Below the pieces are notes generated by a model. That model was not told where the DNA came from. It worked only from the letters and a program-made list of their open reading frames with translations, and did no database searches. Of a DNA stretch of 64,000 nucleotides, positions 7,798 to 16,522 are shown in pieces (within the stretch, counting starts at the first letter, position 1; the number at the start of each line of letters is the position of its first letter). The position numbers and the translations under genes are program-made. The DNA is from Candidatus Aminicenantota bacterium (GTDB lineage: Bacteria > Acidobacteriota > Aminicenantia > Aminicenantales > Aminicenantaceae), in contig JAFGMO010000025.1 in assembly GCA_016927475.1 (NCBI GenBank), positions 1 through 64,000 of the forward strand. Direction: 5' to 3'.

Positions 7798-10700
7798 TTA
7801 TTCCTTATTTTTTGCGATGGGCAACACGACCGTTATTGTTGTTCCTTCGTTTTTTTGGCTCATTGCTTCGATAGACCCACCGTGATCTTCGATGATCTTT
7901 CGGGCGATGGACAGCCCGATTCCCGTACCGGTATCCTTGGTCGAGAAATCCGGTTTGAATATTTTATCCAGTATATTTTTGTCTATTCCGATGCCGCTGT
8001 CCATGATGCGGATGGCGGCGTTTTTGTTTTCTAAAACCGCTGTGATTCTGACGGTTCCTTTGCCAGGGATAGCCTCGATGGCGTTGGTAATGATGTTGCG
8101 TAAGGAGATTTGAATTTTATGGCGGTCCCCCGTGATAAGAAGGTTTTCTTTAGTGTGTTCCTCAACAAAATGGATCTTTTCTGAAAAAATTGTTTTATAA
8201 GAGTTCAGAGTTTCCGTGATGAGATCTAAAAGATTGAAGGTTTCTTTTTCGAGTGTGGTCTCCCGGGACAGCTCAAGAAATTCCTGAGCTGTCTTTTTCA
8301 GTTTGTCCACTTCTTTTATGATATAAGAAGTGGATTCTTTGAGGGTTTTTTTGAATTCCTCTTTATCGTCTTCATAGACCTTGAGAAGGTGCTCCGCTGA
8401 AAGCTGAATAGGAGTCAGGGGGTTTTTGATATCATGAGCTACTTTGCGGGCCATCTGAGCCCAGGCAACTTTTTTACTCATGTCAGTGATTTCCTGTTGG
8501 TGCCGTTTTAAGTTCTTAACCATGGCGTTGAAACCGTCGATCAAAGTTTTTATCTCGTCCTGCGAAGGATGATCCAGTGTAATCTCAAGGTTTCCGTTCC
8601 CTACTTCTTTTGTGCCGTAAAGCAATTTTTTGATAGGGGTCATAATCATATTTCCAATACCGCGTGCCAGTATGAGAACGACGGCGATGAAGAATACTGA
8701 AATGAAAATCAGAAATTCAACCAGGTTTGTGCTCAACTGGGAGATTTCTTCCTGTTCCAACGGGAAGGGCAGAGAAATAAGGATGACGGCATCCGAAATG
8801 CTATAGGGAATAGTCAAGGTGTGGAAGGTGTACTCACCGATTTTCTGAAGCTGGGTGAAATGGGGAGAATTCCTGTATATGATATCGAAATAAATCTCTC
8901 CGTCGATGAGTTCGGGAAGCAGGCCGGAATCAAAAAATTCCCTTCTGCTTGATGAAATAAGTCTTCCATCCTGGTAAAGATTGACGTCATTTGAAATGGT
9001 TGAGCTGATCCAGAGGACGATGTCTTCCGCCGGAAGAGTCAGTGAAACCTTTTCTTCTTCCTGAAGGAAAAGGAAATCCTCCATGACCTCTTGGGCGACA
9101 GATGCTTGGGCTTGGGCTTCGTTGGTCAACTGTTCGGTAAAGATCTTAGCGAAGAAATTTTGTGTAAGGAAGGTAAATAGAAGCAGGGGAATAATGGCCA
9201 CAGCGACAAAAGAAATATAGACTCTATTGGAGAAGGACCAAAGAGGATTCCGGATTTTTCTGTGTATGACGACGATGTAATAAAGGAAATAAGAAATAAT
9301 GGACAGCATCAGGTAAAAGATAAACAGTTTCAAGAATTCGACAAAGAAAGTGAAAACTCCTTTTTGAGCAATAAAAAGAGAGTATATTTTCCTTTCTTTT
9401 CGAAAATAGAAGGAATTGAATTTTTGCCCTTTTTCCTTGAATTTTGCCCAAAGGCCGGTTGGTTCCTGATTGAGTTTTTCCAGAAGAAGCGGATCGATTC
9501 CGGTAGAGATGCGGTTGGGATTAAAAAGTATGTTTCCTTGATTATCCATAACGGTAAAACCAAAGTCGAATTGTTCCAGGGAAGGAAGAGATGAAACCCG
9601 GGTCAATTCAAAATAGGGATTAGCCGAGTAAAGGAAAGGGAGGGTATCATAGTCGACGGAAAGATAAATGATAATCCTTCCCAGGCTTTTTTCTTCCGTG
9701 GAGTAATCTTTATAAGCAACGATGAAATCTTTTTCTTTTCCCAAGTAAGGGATATTCCAACGGGAGATGGACCAATCCGGAGATGGATCCAAGTCATGGA
9801 CCAAATGGAACAGCGCCGGGACGTTGAGGGCGAAACGGGAAAGAAGTTTTCCTTCATGATCAAGGATTTCCAAACTTGAATACCAGTTGAATTTGGATAT
9901 CAGGGTATCTTCCCAAAGAATTCGCGCCTGGTCATAAGGTTCATAAAGCCTGAAAAAATTCATCAATGATTCCTCTTCTTTATCCAATTCTTGAAGGGAT
10001 TCCCGGATAAGATAAGTCCCCCATTCTTCTTGGGAACGGATAATGTGCTGCAGGGTGTTCTGGATTAGAGATTGAAGTTTCGATGTCGAATAAATATGGA
10101 GGGAAACATATACGGGTAGCGTACCGGCAAGAAGAAGCAGAAAAGCCATGCTTTTTATTCGAATGGCTTCATGATGATTAACAGAAAGAAGGATCAAAAA
10201 AAGAAACAACCAATGCAGAAGAAGAAGCTGAATGGGGATTTTTTTGTAAAGAAAAACGACATATAAAACAAAACCTGTCAGGAAATAAATATAAATATGT
10301 TTTCTTTTCCGGAAGGCAAAGGAAAAAAATCTGAAACATATATGAATAAGAAGAACAGACGAGATAAGGAAAAGAAGTATGGAGAGATGAAGAACAAAAA
10401 ATAAGGGCCGGAAAGAGAAGCGGAAAAGATTGACATTCGAGTTAAATACAAGCCGCTTAATGGTAACCTGAAAAAATAAAAGAATGAATAGAGCCACGGT
10501 CAGGGCTGTGATTCCTGTCAAGGAAGTCCAAAAGGACCGGAAAGGTAAGGTTGGACCGGGAATTTTAAAGCGGAAGTAAAAAGTTATCAAACAGATGATA
10601 AGAAGAAGAAAAAGCGCGCTGAGAAATATATCCGCAGGGGATTTGGTCAGGTTTCCGAAGGATAGCATACTGGCCGATGAAGGAGAAAAAACAGATAGAT

Positions 10701-11673
10701 TTTCAATCTTTTCCAGTCGACTTAAAGGAAAAAAAAGCAGTCTCAGTGCTGCCAGAGTCAGAAGAACAAAGATGCCCGGAAGGATTTTTTTCTCTTTGAT
10801 AAAGGAAGGGGAGCGTACCTGATAAAGAAGGAAAAAAAGCAGAGATGTACAGAGGACGATATAAAATATCAGAAGTAGGTTTTCCCTGACAGCTGATCTT
10901 TGGTAGGATGGGGACGGCCGGCTGAGTGTGACGGTAGCTAAAATTTTACCTTTTTTATTCCTTATGGGGAAAAAAAGTGTTTGGACCTCGTCTCTGAGAC
11001 CGGTCTGGCTAATATATTCGTCTTTATGCCTCGTGAATAAATTTTCGAAGGATGTATCGTCATCCCGGAAATCAAGGTAATACATATCCGCTTCCATCAA
11101 AAAATGTGGGGGGATTATGTTGTATTCTTTGAGGTATGGCGTTTCAATCTCGGGCAAAAAAGCAAGAAGCCTGTAGAAGACCACATATTCGTTTTGTCTT
11201 ATTTTTTTGAAGGAGAGAAGATAAACGGATGCTTTATAAGGAAGGATTTGAGAAGATTCTTTCTGGGAATAAAAGAATTGTTTGTCCTCTTCGCTGAGGA
11301 CGGCATTCAGGTCGATGATTTTTCCCAGCCATATTGCCAAATGGCCGTCCCGGTTGTAATAACCTATGCCCTCTTTTTCGCGATCCAGATTTAGCTGTTT
11401 TATGGCTTGAAAAATTTCTTTGGGTTGGTTGGGAAAAGGAACCTTAAAAAGAGCCTTTTTTTTTTCTTCCGTATATTGTAAGAGTTTATGAAACTCCTGT
11501 TTTACGGCTTCTGCCTGTTTTTTCAAGCTTTTAAGGCTTTTTTGTGAATCCTCCACAATAAAAGTAGAGGGAAGAACAAAGGACAGCAAAAGGAGAAGCA
11601 ATGATAAAAATATTCCCGTAAAAAAGGTGAGAAAAAAACTATTTTTCAGTGCCGGGAACTTTTTAATGATCAA
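7798..11673 (-). CDS. Giant NtrY-like membrane sensor histidine kinase
   Basis: A 1291-aa sensor kinase, far longer than the usual 700-750 aa of NtrY. It has one N-terminal helix (about 14-36), an extracytoplasmic region to about 265, roughly eight membrane helices (about 266-535), a second extracytoplasmic region (about 540-785), more helices, a third sensory stretch and a last helix before HAMP (about 1005-1056). The kinase core is complete: H-box KVAHDIKNPLTPIQLS with His1080, N-box NIITNAIEAI, DSGIGI and GTGIGLS motifs. The start overlaps the upstream secreted-protein gene by four bases. No response regulator is adjacent. Confidence 0.92.
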   Translation of the reverse strand: MIIKKFPALKNSFFLTFFTGIFLSLLLLLLSFVLPSTFIVEDSQKSLKSLKKQAEAVKQEFHKLLQYTEEKKKALFKVPFPNQPKEIFQAIKQLNLDREKEGIGYYNRDGHLAIWLGKIIDLNAVLSEEDKQFFYSQKESSQILPYKASVYLLSFKKIRQNEYVVFYRLLAFLPEIETPYLKEYNIIPPHFLMEADMYYLDFRDDDTSFENLFTRHKDEYISQTGLRDEVQTLFFPIRNKKGKILATVTLSRPSPSYQRSAVRENLLLIFYIVLCTSLLFFLLYQVRSPSFIKEKKILPGIFVLLTLAALRLLFFPLSRLEKIENLSVFSPSSASMLSFGNLTKSPADIFLSALFLLLIICLITFYFRFKIPGPTLPFRSFWTSLTGITALTVALFILLFFQVTIKRLVFNSNVNLFRFSFRPLFFVLHLSILLFLISSVLLIHICFRFFSFAFRKRKHIYIYFLTGFVLYVVFLYKKIPIQLLLLHWLFLFLILLSVNHHEAIRIKSMAFLLLLAGTLPVYVSLHIYSTSKLQSLIQNTLQHIIRSQEEWGTYLIRESLQELDKEEESLMNFFRLYEPYDQARILWEDTLISKFNWYSSLEILDHEGKLLSRFALNVPALFHLVHDLDPSPDWSISRWNIPYLGKEKDFIVAYKDYSTEEKSLGRIIIYLSVDYDTLPFLYSANPYFELTRVSSLPSLEQFDFGFTVMDNQGNILFNPNRISTGIDPLLLEKLNQEPTGLWAKFKEKGQKFNSFYFRKERKIYSLFIAQKGVFTFFVEFLKLFIFYLMLSIISYFLYYIVVIHRKIRNPLWSFSNRVYISFVAVAIIPLLLFTFLTQNFFAKIFTEQLTNEAQAQASVAQEVMEDFLFLQEEEKVSLTLPAEDIVLWISSTISNDVNLYQDGRLISSSRREFFDSGLLPELIDGEIYFDIIYRNSPHFTQLQKIGEYTFHTLTIPYSISDAVILISLPFPLEQEEISQLSTNLVEFLIFISVFFIAVVLILARGIGNMIMTPIKKLLYGTKEVGNGNLEITLDHPSQDEIKTLIDGFNAMVKNLKRHQQEITDMSKKVAWAQMARKVAHDIKNPLTPIQLSAEHLLKVYEDDKEEFKKTLKESTSYIIKEVDKLKKTAQEFLELSRETTLEKETFNLLDLITETLNSYKTIFSEKIHFVEEHTKENLLITGDRHKIQISLRNIITNAIEAIPGKGTVRITAVLENKNAAIRIMDSGIGIDKNILDKIFKPDFSTKDTGTGIGLSIARKIIEDHGGSIEAMSQKNEGTTITVVLPIAKNKE

Positions 11674-12107
11674 ATTTTATCCGCCTTTATTTCCAAAATT
11701 TTCCAGTGCGTAACTGTGGATCGTTTTCCGGTTTTTTCCTGGGCGATATAAAAATAGAGATGATAGACATATAGGTTTTTATTTGTTTTATTCCTAAAAG
11801 ACCACCGGCCTTTAAAAAAATACTCCTCTTGGTCAGGATTGGCCGGGACCTCGTTGATCGAATAAAACTCGAGCGTGGTATAAGAATGAAAAATTTTTTT
11901 AAACAAGAAATGTGCCTGTTGGTGTGACATTTGATCGGAAAAAGCGATGGGATCGGGAAAGGAGATGATTATAGATCCCGTTGATTTAAAATGTTGAGAA
12001 AGGGCTGCGGCGTCATTTTGGAGAAAGGCTTTTTCGATTTCTTGGGTGGTTTTATGGACAGGGGCCTGCGCTGGTGCGAGGACAAGAGTGATAAGGAGAA
12101 AAATCAC
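11670..12107 (-). CDS. Secreted DUF4783/NTF2-like protein
   Basis: A 145-aa protein with a short signal peptide (IFLLITLVLAPAQA) and a mature part of the DUF4783 type. An EIEKAFLQNDAAALSQHF helix pair is followed by a strand rich in Ile/Ser, then MSHQQAHFLFKKIF and strands with aromatic residues. The assignment rests on sequence style, not a search. It starts with GTG, 6 bases after a TATAAT box, so the message may be leaderless. Its stop overlaps the kinase start, so the product may be a periplasmic partner of that kinase (inference). Confidence 0.6.
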   Translation of the reverse strand: MIFLLITLVLAPAQAPVHKTTQEIEKAFLQNDAAALSQHFKSTGSIIISFPDPIAFSDQMSHQQAHFLFKKIFHSYTTLEFYSINEVPANPDQEEYFFKGRWSFRNKTNKNLYVYHLYFYIAQEKTGKRSTVTHWKILEIKADKI

Positions 12108-12113
12108 TCTTGT

Positions 12114-12141
12114 ATTATATCATGGACGGTTTAGTTAACAA
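12114..12141 (-). promoter_or_regulatory. Putative promoter of the DUF4783-like/histidine kinase operon
   Basis: On the minus strand TTGTTA is followed after 16 bases by a consensus TATAAT (12114-12119). The GTG start at 12107 follows only 6 bases after the -10 box. This leaves almost no 5' leader. Confidence 0.55.
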
Positions 12142-12151
12142 GTAATAAGAG

Positions 12152-12574
12152 TTATTCACTTTTATTTGAAGCAGTTTTTTTCTGTTTCACTTTGGGAGGG
12201 CTTATTTCTTTATCGACAATAGATTTTAGTTCTTCCTTAATTTTTTCCATTTTATCCAGACGGCTTTTTATTTTAAAAAAAAGGGGTTCTTGAACGATAA
12301 TTCCTTCCTGAATGAGAAAAGCTGCGCTTTCCGAGCGGCTTTTGAAAAGGCCGGCATCTACAAGCATATTGAGTTTTTTATTACATTCGTCATTGACCCT
12401 TATGGTGAGAACGGTGTTTCTGGTGGAGAGAGCGTGGTCAATCGCTTTTTTTATGGATTCCGCCGTCCTGGAGGCGAACTTTTCCACTTGGATGCCGAAT
12501 TCTTCAAACGCGTTGCCTTTTTTCTTTTCTGATGTATCCTCTTTTTTTTTCTCAGATGTTGTTTTTGTTGTCAT
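12152..12574 (-). CDS. Ribbon-helix-helix-like DNA-binding protein
   Basis: About 140 aa from the ATG at 12574, which has AGGAG 10 bases upstream. After a Lys/Glu/Thr-rich N-terminal tail, residues about 53-91 read TVLTIRVNDECNKKL...LFKSRSESAAFLIQEGI. This is a strand followed by two helices in the CopG/Arc/MetJ style, in which the strand would contact DNA. The C-terminal third is a charged helix that may form a coiled coil. A perfect 17-bp palindrome overlaps its promoter -10 box, which suggests autoregulation. It is divergent in function from the adjacent kinase operon but on the same strand. Confidence 0.68.
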   Translation of the reverse strand: MTTKTTSEKKKEDTSEKKKGNAFEEFGIQVEKFASRTAESIKKAIDHALSTRNTVLTIRVNDECNKKLNMLVDAGLFKSRSESAAFLIQEGIIVQEPLFFKIKSRLDKMEKIKEELKSIVDKEISPPKVKQKKTASNKSE

Positions 12575-12593
12575 GATTTTTGTCTCCTGTAAT

Positions 12594-12610
12594 TTGTAAT
12601 TCAATTACAA
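12594..12610. promoter_or_regulatory. Perfect palindrome, candidate RHH operator
   Basis: TTGTAATT-C-AATTACAA is a perfect 8+1+8 palindrome. It begins inside the -10 element and covers the expected transcription start of the ribbon-helix-helix gene. A further AATTACA half-site lies between it and the ribosome-binding site. Confidence 0.7.
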
Positions 12611-12637
12611 TATACAAAAAGACAGACTGAATGTCAA
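12609..12637 (-). promoter_or_regulatory. Sigma-70 promoter of the RHH gene
   Basis: The minus strand reads TTGACA (12632-12637), 17 bases, TATATT (12609-12614). It is overlapped by the palindrome at 12594-12610. Confidence 0.75.
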
Positions 12638-12740
12638 CCTAAAAAAAGAATTATGTTTTATATAGAAAAAATAAAGATGAAGAAAAAATTAGGAGAAAAA
12701 ACCCTCAAAAAATAACAATATGGTGAAATAAAAGTTCGCT

Positions 12741-12977
12741 TTATTCTTTTTCTTCTTCTACTTCTTCTTCAGTTTCCTGCTCGATCTTTTTTGTCCGGGC
12801 GGCATCTTTGATGCTGCTGATGCCAGCGATAAAGGCAATAATACCCCCGAGAAAAAGTACAGGAGGAATGAATCCGAAAACCAGATCGATAAACTCCTGT
12901 CTCCAAACAAAAATGGCCAGATAAACCCCTCCGGCCATGGCAATTAATCCCAGTAGGATAGCAAGTGCTTTGCCCAT
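12741..12977 (-). CDS. Small membrane protein with acidic tail
   Basis: 78 aa with two membrane helices (about 4-24 and 33-53), a short basic stretch after the second, and a Glu-rich end (EEEVEEEKE). A clear AGGAGG lies 7 bases upstream of the ATG. No family is recognised. It is followed downstream by the promoter of the RHH gene. The 350-base stretch upstream (12978-13329) shows no gene, only a 7-bp hairpin (ACAAATC/GATTTGT, 13215-13233). Confidence 0.65.
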   Translation of the reverse strand: MGKALAILLGLIAMAGGVYLAIFVWRQEFIDLVFGFIPPVLFLGGIIAFIAGISSIKDAARTKKIEQETEEEVEEEKE

Positions 12978-13329
12978 GAAGCCTCCTCCACTTAGAATTA
13001 AATTTTAAGTAGATGCGATTATATCAAATGATTTTTAAAGAAGCAACAAAATGATTCCTTGATTCCTTGAAGTTTCTCAAATGTTTTAAGTTTTCTTGGA
13101 AACATCAGGGGCATCACATATTGAGGGAATCCATCAATGATTCCATTGGAAAATGTTATGGAATAATACAGCGTTTACCTATTTCTCCCGATGAAGTAGA
13201 ATATATAACGATTTACAAATCCGCATGATTTGTGAGGCGATGGGTTGGGAGGGGAAAGTACTTAGGCGAGAGGACGTATAGGTGTGAAGTTCCACTTTTG
13301 AATAGAGCATATGTAAGGAGGCGTGCAGG

Positions 13330-13455
13330 ATGAAAAATAGGTGTAATAAATATTTATCTTGGACGGTGATTGTCCTGGCAGCTTTATCCATGCAGGGATT
13401 ATTCGGGATGCATGAAGAATTGTCCAGGAATTCCGTGCACCTTTCACCGGTATGA
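13330..13455 (+). CDS. Small secreted peptide, 41 aa
   Basis: The ATG follows a strong AGGAGG at 13315-13320 with 9 bases of spacing. The reading MKNRCNKYLSWTVIVL...LFG forms a basic N-terminus and a hydrophobic core like a signal peptide or single membrane helix. A short polar tail (MHEELSRNSVHLSPV) follows before a TGA. No homologue is recognised. The ribosome-binding site and signal-like composition are the only support. Confidence 0.45.
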   Translation: MKNRCNKYLSWTVIVLAALSMQGLFGMHEELSRNSVHLSPV

Positions 13456-13503
13456 TCCTGTATATTGTCCATACTCCACCTGCAAACAAGAGGGAGCCGC
13501 TCT

Positions 13504-14142
13504 ATGAGATTGGTCATATTAGGTCAAAGTCGCAAAAAGGAGGGATCCCTGTCAACCATTAAAGCGATACTTTTTGACATGGACGGGACAGTATTCGATG
13601 TCCCCTATAACTGGTCGCATATCAAAACCCGGTTGAACACAGGAGGAGAACCTGTGCTTTCTTTCTTGAACCGCTTGAAAGAGCCGGAACGATCGCAAAA
13701 ATGGCGTATTCTGATAGAAATCGAAAAAAAGGCCACTCAAAAAGCCGTGCTCAAGGAAGGCATTAAATCCCTTATGGCTTTTCTTAAGAAGAAGAAGGTA
13801 CGTACTGCTTTAGTAACTAACAATTCCATGGACAATGTCCGTTATCTTATCAATAAATTCGGCTTGTCCTTTGACCGCTTTTTGAGTCGCGAAAGCGGTC
13901 TTTGGAAGCCGTCCGGTGCTCCCTTGCTTGCGGTAATCAAAGACTTTCAGCTTAATCCTGAAGACTGCTGCGCGGTGGGAGATTCATTATTTGATGTCCG
14001 GGCGGCAAAGGAAGCCGGAATTCCTCATGTCTTTATTTTGGGAAAAGATGGGGATGCTTTTTCGGCCTTGGATGTGAAGGTATTCTCCAGCGTTTCCACG
14101 CTTCAGCATCACTTAGCCCGGCTTTTTTCCACTCCTGATTGA
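13504..14142 (+). CDS. HAD-superfamily phosphatase
   Basis: A HAD hydrolase of the phosphoglycolate phosphatase/beta-phosphoglucomutase group. Motif I is ILFDMDGTVFDV with the nucleophile Asp and acid Asp, motif II is ALVTNNS, and motif IV is CAVGDSLFDVRAA. The natural substrate cannot be told. The start is open. The ATG at 13504 has GAGGGAG 9 bases upstream. The family normally starts close to IKAILFDMDGT, and a CTG codon at 13549 lies 5 bases after a stronger AAGGAGG. Confidence 0.85.
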   Translation: MRLVILGQSRKKEGSLSTIKAILFDMDGTVFDVPYNWSHIKTRLNTGGEPVLSFLNRLKEPERSQKWRILIEIEKKATQKAVLKEGIKSLMAFLKKKKVRTALVTNNSMDNVRYLINKFGLSFDRFLSRESGLWKPSGAPLLAVIKDFQLNPEDCCAVGDSLFDVRAAKEAGIPHVFILGKDGDAFSALDVKVFSSVSTLQHHLARLFSTPD

Positions 14143-14256
14143 CCATGTGGAATAGACAGGTTAAAAAACCTGCGTCGAAACTATTTCAGATTGGTCATGG
14201 TTTTATGTAATAGATGGGTTTTTTTGACCTGAATGATTCAGGTGAAGGAGGCTGGA

Positions 14257-16359
14257 TTGCGAAAGTGTGTATTTGCGAAGATTTTTATCTTGACCGCCTT
14301 ATTTTTTGCTGTAATGGCCGTGGTATCTCCGCTTTGGGCTGACGGATTCATTATTCCCCGGCCCAAACCGGGAGAAAAAATTCCTATGCTGACGGTCAAG
14401 TATCATAGGGTTCATGTCAACATTTCCGGGCAAACGGCCGAAACTTCCATAGACCAGGTATTCATCAACAATCATCACAGGGAAATTGAAGGGATTTTTA
14501 TCTTTCCCCTTCCCGAAAAGGCCGCAATTTCCGATTTTTCCATGTATGTCGGTGGGAAAGAAGTGAAGGGAGAGATCCTCGACAGGGATCGTGCCCGTAA
14601 GATTTATGAAGACATTGTGCGCAGGATGAAGGATCCTGCGTTGTTGGAATATGCTGGCCGGAATATGTTCAGGGCCCGTATCTATCCCATCCCCGCCAGA
14701 GGAGAAAAGAGGGTCAAACTAAGTTACAGCGAGGTGTTGACAGAGGAAAACCGCGTCGTGCGTTATATCTACCCTTTGAATACGGAACGTTTTTCGTTCC
14801 AGCCCATTGAGGAGGTTATCGTCTCTGTTAATATAGACGCCCGGATGGATCTGACGAACATTTATTCCCCCTCACACAAAATTTCCGTCAGGAAACTGAG
14901 TCGTCAAAAGGCACGGGTAAGCTTCGAAGAAAAGCAGGTCAAACCGGATAAGGATTTTGTGCTCTATTACGCCCAATCCAAGGAAGAAATGGGTCTGTCG
15001 TTCATCAACTGGCAAGATAATGATAGCGGATATTATATGTTTCTAGCATCTCCAGCTTATGCGGAACAAAAGGAAAAAGTAATAGCTAAGAACCTAGTCT
15101 TTGTTTTGGACAGCTCCGGAAGTATGAGCGGTCAAAAAATTACCCAGGCCAAGGCCGCTGTCCGGTTTATTGTTCAGCATCTCAATACTGAAGACAGGTT
15201 TTCCTTGATCGATTTTGATGATGGGGTAGATCTCTTTTCTTCCGTTCTGTTGCCGGCAGAGGAGAAAAATCTGGAAGCGGCTCTGCGTTTTGTTGAAGAA
15301 GTCGAAGATGCCGGAGGAACGAATATCGATGAGGCCCTACAGAAAGCGGTGGAGCTGATCGGGGAAGGAGAAAGGCCCCATTACATCCTGTTCCTGACGG
15401 ACGGATTGCCGACTGTAGGCGTGACGGATACGGCACAAATTTTAAAGAATATCAGCCAGCGAAACCGGTTCCATGCGAGGCTTTTTGTCTTCGGGGTAGG
15501 GTATGATGTGAACACTGAGCTTTTGGACAGGATGTCTGCGGAGAACAGGGGAACTTCCCTTTATGTCAAACCCGGCGAAAACCTGGAAGTTGCCGTCTCC
15601 CGTTATTATGAGAAAATATCCTCTCCTCTTCTTTCCGATTTGGAAGTGGATTTCAAGGGTATTGAGGTCAAACATTCCTATCCGCGCACTCTTCCCGATC
15701 TTTTCAAAGGATCTCAGCTTATCCTGATAGGAAAGTACTCAGGTTCCGGTCCGGTTTCCATTACTTTATCAGGAAAGGTCGGACAAGATAAGCGAAGTTA
15801 TGTTCTTGAAAACCAGACGCTGGAAAAGAGCGACAGGTACCGCTTTTTGCCCCGGATTTGGGCAGCACGCAGGGTGGGTTATCTTTTGGAAGAAATCCGT
15901 TTAAACGGAGAACGGACCGAATTGGTTGAAGAAATAAAAAAGTTGGGCTTAAAGTATGGGATCGTTACTCCTTACACCTCTTTTTTGGTGACAGACGAAG
16001 AGGTGCATGCCGTGGATATCGCGGCTCCTGAGGCGGCGAAAGCGTTTGCTGCAGGTAAAAAAACAGGTGAAGGAGCAGTCCGCATGGCTCAGGCAACCCA
16101 GCGTTTAAAGGATGAGGAACAAACCATCAGGGTTGAATCTCAAAGAATCAGGTACAAAGAGGATAAAACCTTCTATCTAAGGGAAGATGTTTGGGTCGAC
16201 AGCATATTCCAGGAAGGGAGCCCGGTTGAAGAAATTTATTTCGGGACCGAGGAATATTTTGAATTGATCAAAAGAAAACCCGGCATCGAAAAATATCTCT
16301 CTTTGGCGAAGAATATCATCATCTGTTTTGAGGGACGTTGTTATCGCATTAAGAGTTAA
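14257..16359 (+). CDS. Secreted VIT-domain and von Willebrand A-domain protein
   Basis: A 700-aa exported protein. The TTG at 14257 lies 6 bases after AAGGAGG and gives a clean signal peptide (RKCVFAKIFIL...SPLWA), so it is preferred to the ATG at 14233. The N-terminal VIT domain is marked by IEGIFIFPLPEKAAISDF and the LDRDRARKIYEDIVRR motif. The VWA domain has a complete MIDAS: FVLDSSGSMSG, then a Thr in AGGTNID and an Asp in FLTDGLP. LGLKYGIVTPYTSFLVT is the usual junction after VWA in this family. These proteins (inter-alpha-trypsin inhibitor heavy-chain like) are exported, but the bacterial role is unknown. No sortase signal is seen. Confidence 0.9.
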   Translation: MRKCVFAKIFILTALFFAVMAVVSPLWADGFIIPRPKPGEKIPMLTVKYHRVHVNISGQTAETSIDQVFINNHHREIEGIFIFPLPEKAAISDFSMYVGGKEVKGEILDRDRARKIYEDIVRRMKDPALLEYAGRNMFRARIYPIPARGEKRVKLSYSEVLTEENRVVRYIYPLNTERFSFQPIEEVIVSVNIDARMDLTNIYSPSHKISVRKLSRQKARVSFEEKQVKPDKDFVLYYAQSKEEMGLSFINWQDNDSGYYMFLASPAYAEQKEKVIAKNLVFVLDSSGSMSGQKITQAKAAVRFIVQHLNTEDRFSLIDFDDGVDLFSSVLLPAEEKNLEAALRFVEEVEDAGGTNIDEALQKAVELIGEGERPHYILFLTDGLPTVGVTDTAQILKNISQRNRFHARLFVFGVGYDVNTELLDRMSAENRGTSLYVKPGENLEVAVSRYYEKISSPLLSDLEVDFKGIEVKHSYPRTLPDLFKGSQLILIGKYSGSGPVSITLSGKVGQDKRSYVLENQTLEKSDRYRFLPRIWAARRVGYLLEEIRLNGERTELVEEIKKLGLKYGIVTPYTSFLVTDEEVHAVDIAAPEAAKAFAAGKKTGEGAVRMAQATQRLKDEEQTIRVESQRIRYKEDKTFYLREDVWVDSIFQEGSPVEEIYFGTEEYFELIKRKPGIEKYLSLAKNIIICFEGRCYRIKS

Positions 16360-16522
16360 CCTCCCCTTCACTATTCATCAACGGCTTAGATGTTTTACAT
16401 AAAACTCAAAAAATTGGGGGTAATTCACTTGATTTATCCGCTGATATTGTCAAAAATGAATGGAAACGAGTCCTGAGCCTAAAGACTTTGGTGTATGAGT
16501 TCAGGAAGCTCAAGGAGCGAAC

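Noticed and set aside
14157-14172. CAGGTT-AAAA-AACCTG hairpin after the HAD gene as terminator
   Set aside because: The stem is only 6 bp and no T-run follows directly.
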